This document shows positions 9,861 to 21,251 of a stretch of DNA of 64,000 nt, one piece after another. The first letter of the stretch is position 1; each line of letters opens with the position of its first letter. The DNA comes from Corythucha ciliata (lineage: Eukaryota > Arthropoda > Insecta > Hemiptera > Tingidae), in assembly GCA_038030265.1 (NCBI GenBank), contig CM075943.1:1178001-1242000 (forward strand). The letters run 5' to 3'. The position numbers were made by a program, and so were the translations under genes. The notes under the pieces are model-generated. The model was given only the letters and a program-made list of their open reading frames with translations, was not told the DNA's origin and did no database searches.

Positions 9861-10969
9861 TTTAATCATCAGGAAATTCCGCATATGCACACTGGGGAAA
9901 AAAAGAGGCACTTTCTCGGTTAATTTTAACCGAGAAATCTCGGTGAAATGTTTGCAACCGTCACGAGTCTGTAATGTCAACCGACAAGCTTGATACGGTT
10001 GAGTGCACGTCTTGACTCGGTTAACGCATGTTGTCGGTAAAATGTTTGCAACCGTCGCGTGAGTCGGTAAATTCTACCGACAAGCTTGATACGGTTAAAT
10101 GCACTCGGTTAGCGCATACTGTCGGTAAAATGTTTGCAACCGAGTCTGACGTTCAAGCCACAAACACGGTTAAACACATGATCCCAGTCAGTTGAGACAT
10201 ATCTGTTGAATGAACCGTCACTAGACGGTTAACTCCAACCGTTACTTTACGGTAGATTCTTCCGATCCACAACTCCCTTGTCTGTTGCAGCAACTATCGG
10301 TGAAAGCTGACCGTATACTCGGTAATCACAGCCGTGTCAGGCGGTTAGTCCAACAGTGTGTTTACAGTAGTGGCGAACCGAATTTTGGATATATACGGTA
10401 ACATCAGCAGAAAAAAAAACGGTAAAATTCTACTGTCATGACGGTTGCATCAACGATTACTCAACGGTAAAACAGGTGTCTCACCTCGGTTAAGAGGTAC
10501 CGTCTTGAGTCTGGTGTCAACCGTGAAATAACGGTATATACTACCGTTGGCATACGGTAGAATATACCGTTTCTACTGTGGTACAAACGGTAATTTGTCA
10601 CCGACTTTCTCGGTACGTGCTTCCACTTTTCACGGTTAGCCTTACTGATTCTTTACGGCCAAAGCCGCAAAAAATGGTTGAGCCGAGCGTCAGAGGTAAA
10701 CCGCAGATTAAATTTCCATTTCAAATCCTGGTTTCTCTCGACGCTCGGTTCAGCCTTTCTTGTGGCCCGTTTGAGACCCTAAAAAAAAAAAAAAAATTTG
10801 AGTTACCGTGAAAGTGAGTGTTCTGAAATTCTGTTATTGGTCAAAAAAGATTAAAATTTGAAATGGGATGAACGTAAATTTTAGTTCTCATGCGAACAAG
10901 TCGTGAAAGAAGAAACACGAAATATATTCAAACATATAGTACAAAACAATAAGTAGAAAATTCACCACC

Positions 10970-11150
10970 GTCATTTCAATTCACCGTCATTGCATTCTGC
11001 TTTACCGTCACTTCGCTCGGTTTTACCGTCATTCATCTCGGTAACACGACCGCTCAACTCGGCTTTACCGTCATTCAACTCGGTAACATGGTCACTCAAC
11101 TCGGTTTCACCGTCATTCAATCGTGTAGTCGCTCAGCTTCCACTCTTGCA
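10970..11150. repeat. ACCGTCATTCAACTCGGT tandem repeats, block 1
   Basis: About 21-bp units built on TTACCGTCATTCAACTCGGT, diverged from copy to copy. Each unit is itself nearly palindromic at its ends (ACCG ... CGGT). Part of the 9890-12093 element. Confidence 0.75.
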
Positions 11151-11220
11151 AAAGAGTTTTAACATCTTCATCCATTTCGGAGTCACAAGTTCTTGTTTCA
11201 ACACGACTCAAATCACTTCA

Positions 11221-11221
<1 letters not shown>

Positions 11222-11262
<41 letters not shown>
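11222..11262 (+). repeat. 41-base poly(A) tract
   Basis: Uninterrupted run of A inside the CGGTTA-rich element, separating its two tandem-repeat blocks. It could be a retroposition tail or simple slippage; no retroposed sequence is recognisable upstream. Confidence 0.9.
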
Positions 11263-11266
<4 letters not shown>

Positions 11267-11423
11267 TTCACTGACTACAGTGACTGAAATAACTTCAGCA
11301 GGCGAGGACTAAATAATGAGAATTGCGAAGTAACTTGGAGCAGTGAGGAAGACAGACCTTGCGCGTTTTCTGCAGATGCCGCTAAAATCAAAGAGAGGGA
11401 GTGCTTCAACCGATAGAGCACCG

Positions 11424-11800
11424 GGTTCACCGTCATTCAACTCTGCTTTACTGTTACTAAACTCGGTAACGCCGTCATTAAACTCTGTTACATCACCGTA
11501 TTCAACTCGATTTCACCATCATTGAATTCTGCTTTACCGTCACTACGCTCGGTTTTACCGTCATTCATCTCGGTAACACGACCGTTCAACTCGGTTTTAC
11601 CGTCATTCAACTCGGTTTTACCGTCTTCCAACTCTGTTTTACCTTCATTCAGGTCGGTAATACGGTCGTTCAACTCGGTTTTACCGTCATTCAGCTCGAT
11701 TTCACCGTCATTGAATTCTGTTTTACCGTCATTCAACTCGGTTTTACCGTTATTAAACTCGATTACACGGTCATTCACCTCGGTTTTACCGTTATTCACA
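11424..11800. repeat. ACCGTCATTCAACTCGGT tandem repeats, block 2
   Basis: Longer run of the same 21-bp unit. Because 21 is a multiple of 3, both strands stay open: the minus strand reads as a seven-residue repeat (LNDGKTE) and the plus strand as (NSVLPSF). I take these frames as by-products of repeat length, since unit edges are noisy and there is no start context or flanking domain. Confidence 0.75.
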
Positions 11801-12093
11801 CCGGCTGGGCGACAAGTTTTCAGCTCAACCGACTTTGTTTGTACGGTTAAGCACGTGAAAGTGTAGAAAAGTCTGTTAAATACACGGTAAAAGAGTCTTT
11901 TTGACGGTTGTTTGCACTCTTAACCGAACAAATAACTGTTGGAGCCGTCTTTAACAGAATTACGTTTATTTTTCACGGTTAAGTACAGTACAGTACTTCA
12001 ACTTACTGTAAGTACAGTACAGTACTTGTAACAGTAGTTTCAACCGAGAGTACTGTTTCAACCGAGTTCCGGAACCGACTCTTTTACCCAGTG

Positions 12094-12516
12094 TATAGTC
12101 ACTTCGAATGAAACGAATCTGTCACTTGAAAAAAACATTTTTGACGCTAACTGCCCTAGTTTGTACCGCTAAACGATAAATATTACAGCGAAAAAAGTGT
12201 TTGGAAACAATAGCGTCTCTTCATATCAGTATGAAGCAGATTTGAGATGTTGACATTTTGATTGTCAGCAAATAACATAATCATTATCATAGCTCTAATT
12301 TTTTCTTACGTATTAAAATTTTACCTACTGAATAATTTATTTATACACTTTTAAACAGGTGAGCAACGCTGAATTTAGCAGGAATATCATTATTTGAAGG
12401 GCTCCAGGGAAAAACGACCTCAGCCCACTTTTGCTACGAATGTATCTTGTGAGGCCATTTGGCAGTTTGTCTTGTGTACTACAATTTAGTTGATTCGATA
12501 AAAGCGTTAAGTGGCT
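12094..12516. other. No recognised feature
   Basis: AT-rich sequence up to the assembly gap. I see no gene, terminal repeat or RNA motif. Confidence 0.6.
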
Positions 12517-13016
12517 NNNNNNNNNNNNNNNNNNNNNNNNNNNNNNNNNNNNNNNNNNNNNNNNNNNNNNNNNNNNNNNNNNNNNNNNNNNNNNNNNNNN
12601 NNNNNNNNNNNNNNNNNNNNNNNNNNNNNNNNNNNNNNNNNNNNNNNNNNNNNNNNNNNNNNNNNNNNNNNNNNNNNNNNNNNNNNNNNNNNNNNNNNNN
12701 NNNNNNNNNNNNNNNNNNNNNNNNNNNNNNNNNNNNNNNNNNNNNNNNNNNNNNNNNNNNNNNNNNNNNNNNNNNNNNNNNNNNNNNNNNNNNNNNNNNN
12801 NNNNNNNNNNNNNNNNNNNNNNNNNNNNNNNNNNNNNNNNNNNNNNNNNNNNNNNNNNNNNNNNNNNNNNNNNNNNNNNNNNNNNNNNNNNNNNNNNNNN
12901 NNNNNNNNNNNNNNNNNNNNNNNNNNNNNNNNNNNNNNNNNNNNNNNNNNNNNNNNNNNNNNNNNNNNNNNNNNNNNNNNNNNNNNNNNNNNNNNNNNNN
13001 NNNNNNNNNNNNNNNN
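12517..13016. other. Assembly gap (500 N)
   Basis: Exactly 500 undetermined bases, a conventional scaffold-gap length, so the true distance is unknown. Open frames spanning it are meaningless. Confidence 1.
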
Positions 13017-14400
13017 GAATTATTTTCTGGGGCCCCAGCATGTCCTCCAAGTTGTGCTAATCGGGGATTATTATTTTTCAAAAAAAAATTCAGCCCCCAA
13101 TTATTCACACTAAATCTACCCCTATCGACTTCCCATGGGTCAGAAAAACATCTTCGATGTGTCCCTTTCAAAATTACTCCTGATATTTTTCATAAGGGCT
13201 TTTTTTTTTTAAAGAAAAAAGAGTCATTTTTCTCTTCAACATCTCTTGATTGACCTGCAAATCTTGAACAATCTCAGCGATTTTCAGCATGCTAAAATCT
13301 TAAACCCTCACCTACAGTTTTCTTTTGATGAGAACTGACTGTGTATGCCTACCGAAATATCAAAAAATGTAACTCCACCAACCGGCTGACGGTTTAGAGT
13401 GCATTTCACTACTACGAATTTTATTGTTTTCAGTTATTTAGCCAAAATTAACAAATAGCGTGACTCTCCACTTCTTTCAGCCATTTCTGCTGAATAATTA
13501 TTAGTTAACTAATTATTTATTATTAAAATAATAACGTCAAAATCCTTAGGTACCTATAGTACATATAATAAAATGCACTCTAATACGACAACCAGCTGTC
13601 ATAGCGACAATGTTTTGATAATTGATACTTGGGTATGCGAACACATCCAGCTCCATTCAAAGGAGAACATTAGATGAGATTTTAAGATTTTTAGCATCCT
13701 TTACAATCGCAAGGAATGTTTAAATTAGGTCAAAACGATGTTTCTGCATGACGCTCAGGGTTTGACTCGTATTAAAATTAAGCACGGAATTTTTCTCAGA
13801 AGGATCAATTTAGCAGACCGCTTAATTCAAATCTTCTTATTTTCTTCCGGATTTAAGGTTTATAGAAAATTAAAAACCAAAATTTGAGGAGGACGGATTC
13901 TGATTTTTTCGCGGTGAGGGACAACGCTAGACCAACTATAGAGATCGTTTTTATTCCTGATTGCCACCCAAAAATTAAAAATGCAAAGTTCCATTTGAAC
14001 CTGTACGAAAGGTGGCCATTAGAATTGAAGGGACCGGTCATTAAAATAACGATTTTTAAACATTAACGGAGTTTGAAAGCTGGGCGTAGTTGTTCAACAT
14101 CCTCAAGTGCAGCTGCTGGCCCTAAAATCAACCCATAATTTTGACGTGAAACGGAATGTATTATCAAAATCCAGTGTGACAAACTCCCCTCCCTCCTTTA
14201 AACCCATTTTTCTGCCCCCTCACTCCAAAATACCATCTGTACTAATGCAGGCCAGCTTTGCCAATTTGACGGATCTGACAGATTTTGAAGTGGTTGACGG
14301 GAGAAAAAACCATCTCTATCATAGCAAGGGTTGCCATGATTAAGTAAAACACACACAAAATCACGAATTAACATGAAGTGTTTTCAAAACAAATAGCGTT
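13017..14400. other. No recognised gene
   Basis: AT-rich DNA without recognisable coding or element structure. The opposing short frames around 13853-14066 overlap each other and show no conserved motif. Confidence 0.55.
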
Positions 14401-14429
14401 TACTATATTATGCACAAAAATCGCGCGCA

Positions 14430-14776
14430 CTCTACAGGTCGATCTCGCAGGTTTGACTCCCTAAAAAAAGACAATTTTGCGAGGTTGACTCTTTAAATAA
14501 AGCAAATCTAATGGGTTGGGGTCCGTAAAAAAATGCAATTTCATGGGTTGGGTTCTCTCGTCGCGGAATCGACACTCACAGACTACAATTTATCGGTTTT
14601 GGCAGAAAAAAAATCAATTCCTTCAGTTTTGATTCTTTCAAAAATCAAATTAAGCGAACCTTGCGCGACGGAAAAGCGTATTTCGTGGGGGGAGGGAGGG
14701 GGTATTTCCTCGAAATGACAAACTTCGCCGATTTCCGGGGTGTTGGCACGTTTTAAAGAGCGATTTCGTGGGTTTG
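14430..14776. repeat. Degenerate tandem array A, left of Gypsy-3
   Basis: Units resembling AAAAATGCAATTTCGTGGGTTTGACTC with strong divergence. The array resumes after the gypsy insertion at 19805 (GTTTGGCTGTTTTCAAA), so the element landed inside a unit. Confidence 0.6.
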
Positions 14777-15012
14777 TGTTATGTTCTTATTCATTTTTTA
14801 ATTATCCATTTTCTGTAAAATAAGCATTCTCCCTTACTCCTCAACGCATAAGGAATTCCCCGGCGCAAGCGCCTCCTAATGCCTCCTGCTCACCGTCCTT
14901 CAGTACGATTCCGGCCTCCTATTTTAAAATACAGTTTTCTAATTCTTTGCTCAAAAACAAAGTGTTATTATTATTATTTTTACTCCTTCTCCTTCGCCAC
15001 CCAAACACAACA
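14777..15012 (+). repeat. Gypsy-3 5' LTR
   Basis: 236 bp, TGTTATG...ACAACA, identical to the 3' LTR apart from one missing T (CCTATTTTAAAA versus CCTATTTTTAAAA). It is preceded by the GTTTG duplication. Confidence 0.95.
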
Positions 15013-15015
15013 AAT

Positions 15016-15031
15016 TGGCGACGAGGATGGG
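15016..15031 (+). promoter_or_regulatory. Gypsy-3 primer-binding site (tRNA type)
   Basis: TGGCGACGAGGATGGG lies 3 nt after the LTR. The leading TGG is complementary to a tRNA CCA end, so this gypsy uses conventional tRNA priming, in contrast to the element at 27846. The exact tRNA cannot be fixed here. Confidence 0.8.
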
Positions 15032-15190
15032 ATCCGCGAAGGACTGAAGGATCTACTCTCCGCTCACAGCTCACACGAAAATAAACAAAGCCGTGCCGCC
15101 GCTCCCGCCGGCCCACTTCTAGCTCTTATTCTCTCAGTGAGTCCGTTCCATTCGCTCTTATTCTACTAACAATATTAAAAGAAAAAAAAA

Positions 15191-16240
15191 ATGGCTCAAG
15201 CAAACGTACAGCCGAATCCTGAAATGCAACAATTAATTTCGGTATTAACACAGTTTATGACGAGAATGTCTGCGACATCCGCTCCCCGCTCATCTACCGC
15301 GGAACTAGCCATACAAAACTTTCAATTCGACCAATACGAAGAATTCAAAGAATCCATTAGCTCATACATTGACCGGCTGCAAAATTTCTTTCAACTAAAA
15401 AAGATTGTTGGAGAATCAAAAGAAACAGACGCTCTTCGTGCTCAAATCCTCCTTAATTGTATCGGCAGTAAATATTTTCAGCTCCTTTCGTCTCTAACCG
15501 CTCCGGAGAAACCAAACGAAAAAAGTTATATCGAGCTTGTTACGTTATTAAAAAAATCATATCGCTCCTAAAATAAATGACATTATTGCTCAGCACAAAT
15601 TCCTAAGCCGGGTTCAGTCTCCTAACGAGTCCATTGCCGCTTACCTTGCCGAGTTAAAACAGCTTACGCTCGCATGTGACTTCCACTGCCCCGCTCCAGA
15701 CTGTAAGAAACCGCTCGACTCTCTCTTTCTACGCGCTCAATTTATACGTGGGTTGCATGACTCAAACATAAGAGAAAAGCTCCTCCAGGAAAAAGAATTA
15801 ACGTTCGACAGGGCTCTTGAAATAGCATACGCTCTTGAAGCTTCACAAGCCGGAAATCAAATAATTTCTAATCCTCAACAATACTCAAATGCAACATGCT
15901 ACAAAATAACGAAAACAAATCAAAACCGCTCCAATCAACCGAACGTCAGCCCCCGCACCTTCCACCGCTCATCGCTCACCTCAGGATATAAAAAACCCAA
16001 CTCTAAACGAGACCAAGTAGATTACGAGAAATTAGGTCTTGCGGGTTATTGCCTACGCTGTGGAAAAAACAACCACAGAACGTCAGAATGTAAATGCACA
16101 CTCTCTCAGCTCAAGTGCTCGTCTTGTAAAAAAAACCGGTCATCTTGCTCGTGTATGCATCCTCACGCTCACCCAAAATATGAAATTAGGCAAAGCAATT
16201 GGTTACAGATCAGTTCGCCACAATTCTACACAAGACGAAG
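15191..16240 (+). pseudogene. Gypsy-3 gag (frameshifted)
   Basis: ATG at 15191 follows an A-rich leader. The N-terminal frame (15191-15571) contains a FDQYEEFKESISSYIDRLQNFF block typical of mag-type gag capsids. It ends early because of a one-base shift in an A run near 15550, and the gag continues in the frame at about 15575-16262 (FLRAQFIRGLHDSNIREKLL). Two zinc knuckles follow: CLRCGKNNHRTSEC and a second whose C-terminal half (TGHLARVC) lies in the next frame after an A8 run at about 16127. A corrected read of these homopolymers would restore ordinary gag layout. Confidence 0.85.
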
Positions 16241-19200
16241 ACGAGGAAGACGAACGTCCTGAGGAATTCGAAATAAATAAAGCCAACGTGCTCCCTGTGC
16301 TCAAAACCGATAGCCCTTCTAACGATAAATTTATTATTCCGGTGCACATAAATTCAAAAGTGGTTCCATTCGAAGTTGACAGCGGAAGTCCAGTCAGCAT
16401 TATGAACAAAAACGCATTCGAAAAGCTCCAAATAAACATCCCGCTCCAACAGCCCACATTATCCTTCAAAACTTACACTGGCGAAATTTTTAAGCCCGTT
16501 GGGCAAGCTCGTATACCAATTTCCTTCCGCAATTATTCCGGAAAGCTCTTGCTCTACATTGTTGACTCACCTTCTGCGACTATTCTGGGCAGAAGCTGGA
16601 TGCGCTCCATTGGGCTCACTATTCAAAGCATTAATCATCTACAAAACGAATCACTGACCAAGTTAAAGAACGACATATTCACGCGTTATGCTCAACTATT
16701 TGAAAAGAAAATCGGCTCCATTCCCGGCATTTCCTGCTCTTTACGCTTGCTCCCGAACACCAGTTTATATCAAGGCTCGCCCGGTACCATATGCTCTTCT
16801 TGATAAAGTAAACGAAGAACTGGACTCTCTCGAAGCTCAAGACGTAATACAGAAAACGGATCACAGTGACTGGGGAAGCCCCCTCGTTCTCGTTCCGAAA
16901 CCAGACAAATCCGTCAGGCTCTGCGTCGATTACAAAAACACAGTCAATCCTGCTCTTCAAGACGTTAGATACCCCATTCCGCTCATCGAAGACCTATTTC
17001 ATAAGCTCCAGGGTGGCCGTTACTTCTGCAAGCTCGACATACACAAAGCATATTTAAACGTCAAAATGGACTCCGACAGCTCCAAAATCATGGCCATCAC
17101 CACACACCGAGGCACATACAAAATGAACAAATTAGCTTTCGGCATCAAAACAGCTCCAAATGAATTTCAAAAAATCATGGACCAGGCATTTCAAGGCATT
17201 CCAGGCCTTGCTGTATATTTCGACGACATCATCATTCAAGGTCCAACAATTCAACAGTGCAAGGAGCGATTATTTAAGTGTCTCGACAAGCTCACAGAAC
17301 TCGATTTACACCTAAATAAAGACAAATGTTTTTTCTTCGAAAAAGAAGTACAATATCTAGGCCATCGTATCACGGCCGATGGGCTGAAAAAGACCTCAGA
17401 TAAAATCGACGCCATCCAAAAAGCTCCTCGCCCACAAACCAGCGATGACATCCGCTCCTTCCTTGGGTTAGTCATGTACTACGCAAAATTCCTCCCAGAT
17501 GTCGCGACAACCACTGCACCATTACGGAAATTATTAGAAAAGAACTCAAAATTTCTATGGGACCACAAATGTGAACAGGCATTCAAGAAACTAAAGTCTG
17601 AAATCGCTAGCCCCCGCACACTTGCACCGTTCGACCCCTCTCTACCTATTACGCTCGCCACGGACGCCAGTGTCCGACTGGCATATCGGGAGTTCTATCG
17701 CACATCGTCAACGGCTGTGAGCGACCCATAGCTTTCATCTCACGTGCTCTTACGAAAACGGAAATGAACTACTCTCAATTGGATCGGGAAGCTACGGCTA
17801 TCTACTGGGCCATCAAAAAGCTATACAACTATTTATATGGCAGACAATTCACATTACTTTGCGATAATAAGCCCTTGGTCCACATTTTTGCTCCTCAAAC
17901 CAAACTTCCTGTCATGTCCGCCTCCCGTCTCATCCGCTTCGCTACCTTTTTAAGCGGTTTTGATTACAAAATCCAACATCGCAAATCTGAACTGCACGCG
18001 AACGCTGACTATCTATCCAGCGCACCCGCTCCCTTGCTCCCTCAGGACAACAAACCAGATGAAGACTCCGTACTCAATATAGCTCATATCCATGAGATTT
18101 CGTCCGAGATGCTCAATTATCACACACTTGCTCATTCCACCCGCACTTGTCCTGAAACTGCTCACCTGCTCCGGGAACTTCAATCGAAAAACTTCAAGGA
18201 TCCCGAATTTTCAACGGATCAAGGCATCATCTTTCGAGGGAATCGGGTATACATACCCCCTCCCCTCCGCTCCAAGGTTCTCGACGAACTCCATTCTTGT
18301 CATTCGGGAATTGTTAAGATGAAATCGCTCGCCCGCCAACATGTCTACTGGCCTGGTATCGACCGCGATATTGAGGCCGTCGCTAAAAGCTGCCGCGCAT
18401 GCATGGAAATTCGTGCTACTCCGTCTAAAGCTCCATTGCACTCATGGGAACCTCCCTCCGGTCCTTGGCAACGGCTCCACATCGATTACGCCGGCCCCAA
18501 AGACGGCCGCTATTTTTTTGTTGTCATTGACGCCTACTCTAAATGGCCAGAAGTTTTCATGTCGGCCACAGCTCCATCCTCTGAGTCTACGATCGCACAC
18601 CTTCGCCCCATTTTTTCTCGATTTGGGCTCCCTCACTCTATTGTAAGTGACAACGCATCTATCTTTACGTCCGACAGATTCAGTTCATTTTGCTCAAAGT
18701 TCGGAATTCGCTAACAGCTCATCGCTCCTTACAAGCCGTCCACCAACGGTCAAGCCGAACGATCGGTCCGCACGCTTAAAGAGAAACTATCCTCGCTCTC
18801 CTCAGCTGCCGGCACGCTCCATGAAAAATTGCACAACATCCTCTTCAAATGGCGATCTACTCCAAATGCTCAAGGCAAGTCCCCTGCAGAGCTCCTATTC
18901 CAGCGTCGACTCAGCACGCCGCTCGATTTACTTCGCCCCGCTCCGTCCTCTGACGGCGCCTTACTCTCTTCCCCCCCCCCCCCGTCTCGCACTCTACGCG
19001 TGGGAGACCGCGTCGCATCACGAAACTACACTGGCTCAAATAAATGGAAATTTGGCACCATCACCGAGCAAATGGGGAAATTTCATTATTCGGTGAAGCT
19101 TGACGATGGATACATCCTTAAACGTCACATCGATCAGCTCGTCACGTGCGAGGTACCGCTCCCATCAGCTCCAAAGTCAAGGGAACTATCCCCCACCTGG

Positions 19201-19425
19201 CCTGCTCCACCACCTGCTCTAACGATGTTTCTTCCACGGCGGAAATCTGAATCCGCATCATCATTATCATCAGCACCGCATGAAGAACAAGAAGACTCAA
19301 TAGCTCCTACACGCTCCTCGGAAGCAGCAACGCCTGCCGCTCCCAGCTCACCCCGCAGCACACCACCGAGACCAGTGCGCGAACGAAAACCTCCGCATTG
19401 GATGAACGATTATGTGCGCGAGTGA
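16240..19425 (+). pseudogene. Gypsy-3 pol: protease-RT-RNase H-integrase
   Basis: Protease is at 16290-16650 (FEVDSGSPVSI active site, ATILGRSWM). RT follows in 16688-17731 with DWGSPLVLVPK, LDIHKAYLNV and the catalytic AVYFDDII (YFDD). RNase H begins with ATDAS and changes frame near 17670, continuing at 17764. Integrase has the zinc finger (HSCHSG ... CRACME), first Asp (HIDYAGP), second Asp (IVSDNAS) and Glu (NGQAERSV), with an in-frame TAA at 18712-18714 between the last two. The C-terminal region to 19425 has a chromatin-binding-like GDRVASRNYTGSNKW segment and ends KPPHWMNDYV. At least three lesions make it inactive as assembled. Confidence 0.9.
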
Positions 19426-19558
19426 AGTGTAATTCAAAGTTTTTTATTTTTATTTTCTTTCCGTTTAACGTATAACCTTTTTTTATTCTCGCGTTAAGTA
19501 TCAATTTTTCATGAACTCTAACTTCTATTCTTATTTTTCCCCGCTTTTATATTACGCG

Positions 19559-19566
19559 TGGGAGAA
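19559..19566 (+). promoter_or_regulatory. Gypsy-3 polypurine tract
   Basis: GTGGGAGAA-type purine run immediately upstream of the 3' LTR. Confidence 0.7.
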
Positions 19567-19567
19567 T

Positions 19568-19804
19568 TGTTATGTTCTTATTCATTTTTTAATTATCCAT
19601 TTTCTGTAAAATAAGCATTCTCCCTTACTCCTCAACGCATAAGGAATTCCCCGGCGCAAGCGCCTCCTAATGCCTCCTGCTCACCGTCCTTCAGTACGAT
19701 TCCGGCCTCCTATTTTTAAAATACAGTTTTCTAATTCTTTGCTCAAAAACAAAGTGTTATTATTATTATTTTTACTCCTTCTCCTTCGCCACCCAAACAC
19801 AACA
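19568..19804 (+). repeat. Gypsy-3 3' LTR
   Basis: 237 bp, partner of 14777-15012, followed by the GTTTG target duplication at 19805-19809. Confidence 0.95.
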
Positions 19805-19844
19805 GTTTGGCTGTTTTCAAATATACAATTTCACAATGTCGGCC

Positions 19845-20628
19845 CTGTTAGGGGTGTGACGTGACAGCTTTTGTCGGTCACAAGTGACAACTAGCTCCGG
19901 TGGCTGTGCAGTCACTGTGACAAAAACCAGTGATTTTGTCACTTAAGAGACTTCCCTTCTCAGACACGACGAGGCAGAGGTCAGACCCTCCTTCTCATGC
20001 TTCAACTGGCAATGTTAGTTTAAAAAAAAAAAAAGCGGTGTCGAGTTTGATGATAGCGGCCCAGGGAAGTTTCAAACGCAAAATTATGGTTCCCCTGCAC
20101 TTAGCAGCCTGGCCGCGGCAGCCAGTTGGCTGCTGTGCAGTTGGGATTGTTCTAGTGGCTGCCCAGCCTGAAAATCTTTGCTGCCTAGTGCGCGGGCACC
20201 CATAGGTTGCAATGTATTTCACCGGCCCCTCGGGAACCCTAACCCTTTTTTTTATTACGATACGTAGGCATAAAGGAGCTTTTAACGAACGAGGCACGAT
20301 GTTTGTGACACGAGATGAAGTCCAGTGCCATCATCGGTAGAGTTTATAGTGCGACTATACGCCTCAGGATCGTACGCTTTTTATTACCTTCGATCGTACA
20401 AAGCCTTTTAAAGCCAATTAGGTTCATAATTATTTAATTTAACGGTTCCGTAAAGTCTCCCATTTGCCACACAACTTCATTTCAGAGAAATAAAAAAGAA
20501 GAAACAAAAGAAGCGCGTAAGATGAAAGCGGGCTTCCCTGCCTCAATTCTTCTACCAACTCACCAACATAATCAACTGACTTTGACCTTTTTGGGATATA
20601 ATTTCCACGGTTCCACTCACCCTTCACC
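19845..20628. other. No recognised gene; possible decayed MITE ends
   Basis: Nothing coding is supported. The stretch GGCCCTGTTAGGGGTGTGACGTGACAGC near 19843 weakly resembles, in reverse complement, sequence at 27800-27845 (TGTTAAATCACACCTCACCTGTAGGCC), which may be ends of one old terminal-inverted-repeat family. The G+C-rich patch 20095-20240 is not recognised. Confidence 0.4.
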
Positions 20629-20737
20629 CATCGTGCTTAAAGACCTACTTTACACACGCCGTGCGGTAAAGAGTGAACTCTTTTACCGTGAGCTCTTTAC
20701 CGCACGGCGTGTGTACAGTAGGTCTTTACGCACGATG
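20629..20737. repeat. Long near-perfect hairpin
   Basis: Arms of about 46 bp: CATCGTGCTTAAAGACCTAC on the left pairs with the complementary GTAGGTCTTTACGCACGATG on the right, continuing through ACACGCCGTGCGGTAAAGAG. The loop is about 16 bases. A sequence like the inner arm (GCGGTGTGTACAGTA) recurs at about 20896. Probably a palindromic MITE. Confidence 0.8.
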
Positions 20738-20803
20738 AACATCTGCTTAAACACTTCTTTAAGAATGATCTTAGGAACAGTAGATTATACGCCTAGGCAA
20801 GAA

Positions 20804-21251
20804 AGCGATTTTTTGGAGGCCGAGAGAAAAAATTGAACGGGCGAGGCGTAGCCAAGCCTGGCCTTTTCTCGAGACCCCAAAATCACTTTTTTGACGCGGT
20901 GTGTACAGTATTTTTTTATCAAAACATGGGCTGATTTTCTGGGCCACGGCGATAAAGTGAGTGTTTTATCCCCTAGGCTCTAAAATAATCAGCCATTTAA
21001 AAAAAAAATAGTATCTTACATATAAAGAGACACGTAAGTGCCATTTTACTTGCGAGTGCTTTCTTTAGCTGGCGAGGCAAAGCCGAGTCGGCTAAATGAG
21101 TACGAGCAAGTGAATTGAGTTATGCACGATATTTTTCGCGCGACAGGTGAAATAATAGTATATTTCACAACAAGTGAAGGAAATGGAGTTTTACCTGCGA
21201 GTTGTGTTTGGCTCACGAGGCGGGGCCGAGTGAGCTAAAATCAACGAGCAG
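20804..21251. repeat. Three hairpins with a shared GAGGCNNNGCC core
   Basis: Stem-loops at 20804-20887, 21048-21111 and 21195-21251 share a central GCGAGGC-GCC(G/A)AG core, but their outer arms differ in sequence while staying self-complementary: ACTTGC...GCAAGT in the second, CTGCGAGTTG...CAACGAGCAG in the third. The second and third also share flanks (TTTTAC.TGCGAGT before, TTTTTCGC.CGAC...CAGGT after), so they look like a roughly 150-bp tandem duplication in which pairing was preserved. Function unknown. Confidence 0.6.

Larger units (their letters stand above)
9890..12093. mobile_element. 2.2-kb non-autonomous element packed with CGGTTA/TAACCG words
   Basis: Ends read CACTGGGGAAAAAAAGAG (9890) and CTTTTACCCAGTG (12093), a short inverted repeat CACTGGG..AAAA. 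From both ends inward the sequence is filled with CGGTTAA, CGGTAA, AACCG and TACCG words in both orientations, roughly forty in the first 750 bp by eye. The middle holds 21-bp tandem repeats and a 41-base A run. Such two-orientation subterminal words are typical transposase-binding arrays (as in CACTA elements); CACTG ends fit that idea but no clear 2-3 bp duplication is visible, and no transposase is encoded. Confidence 0.6.
14777..19804 (+). mobile_element. Gypsy-3: full-length Ty3/gypsy element
   Basis: LTRs at 14777-15012 and 19568-19804 start TGTTATG and end ACACAACA, and are flanked by a perfect 5-bp duplication GTTTG (14772-14776, 19805-19809). The LTRs differ only by one T in a homopolymer, so the insertion is recent. 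Between them are a tRNA-type primer site, gag, protease, RT, RNase H, integrase and a polypurine tract in canonical gypsy order. Protein words (WEPPSGPWQRLHIDYAGP, ARPVPYAL) place it near the mag/K02A2.6-like gypsies. Despite its youth the frame is broken at several points, mostly at homopolymers. Confidence 0.95.

Noticed and set aside
11488..11799. Minus-strand frame of about 100 codons with a seven-residue repeat (LNDGKTE)
   Set aside because: It runs through 21-bp tandem repeats, whose length keeps all frames open on both strands. No start context, domain or neighbouring exon supports a protein.
12337..13253. Long open frames across 12337-13253
   Set aside because: They consist almost wholly of the 500-N gap.
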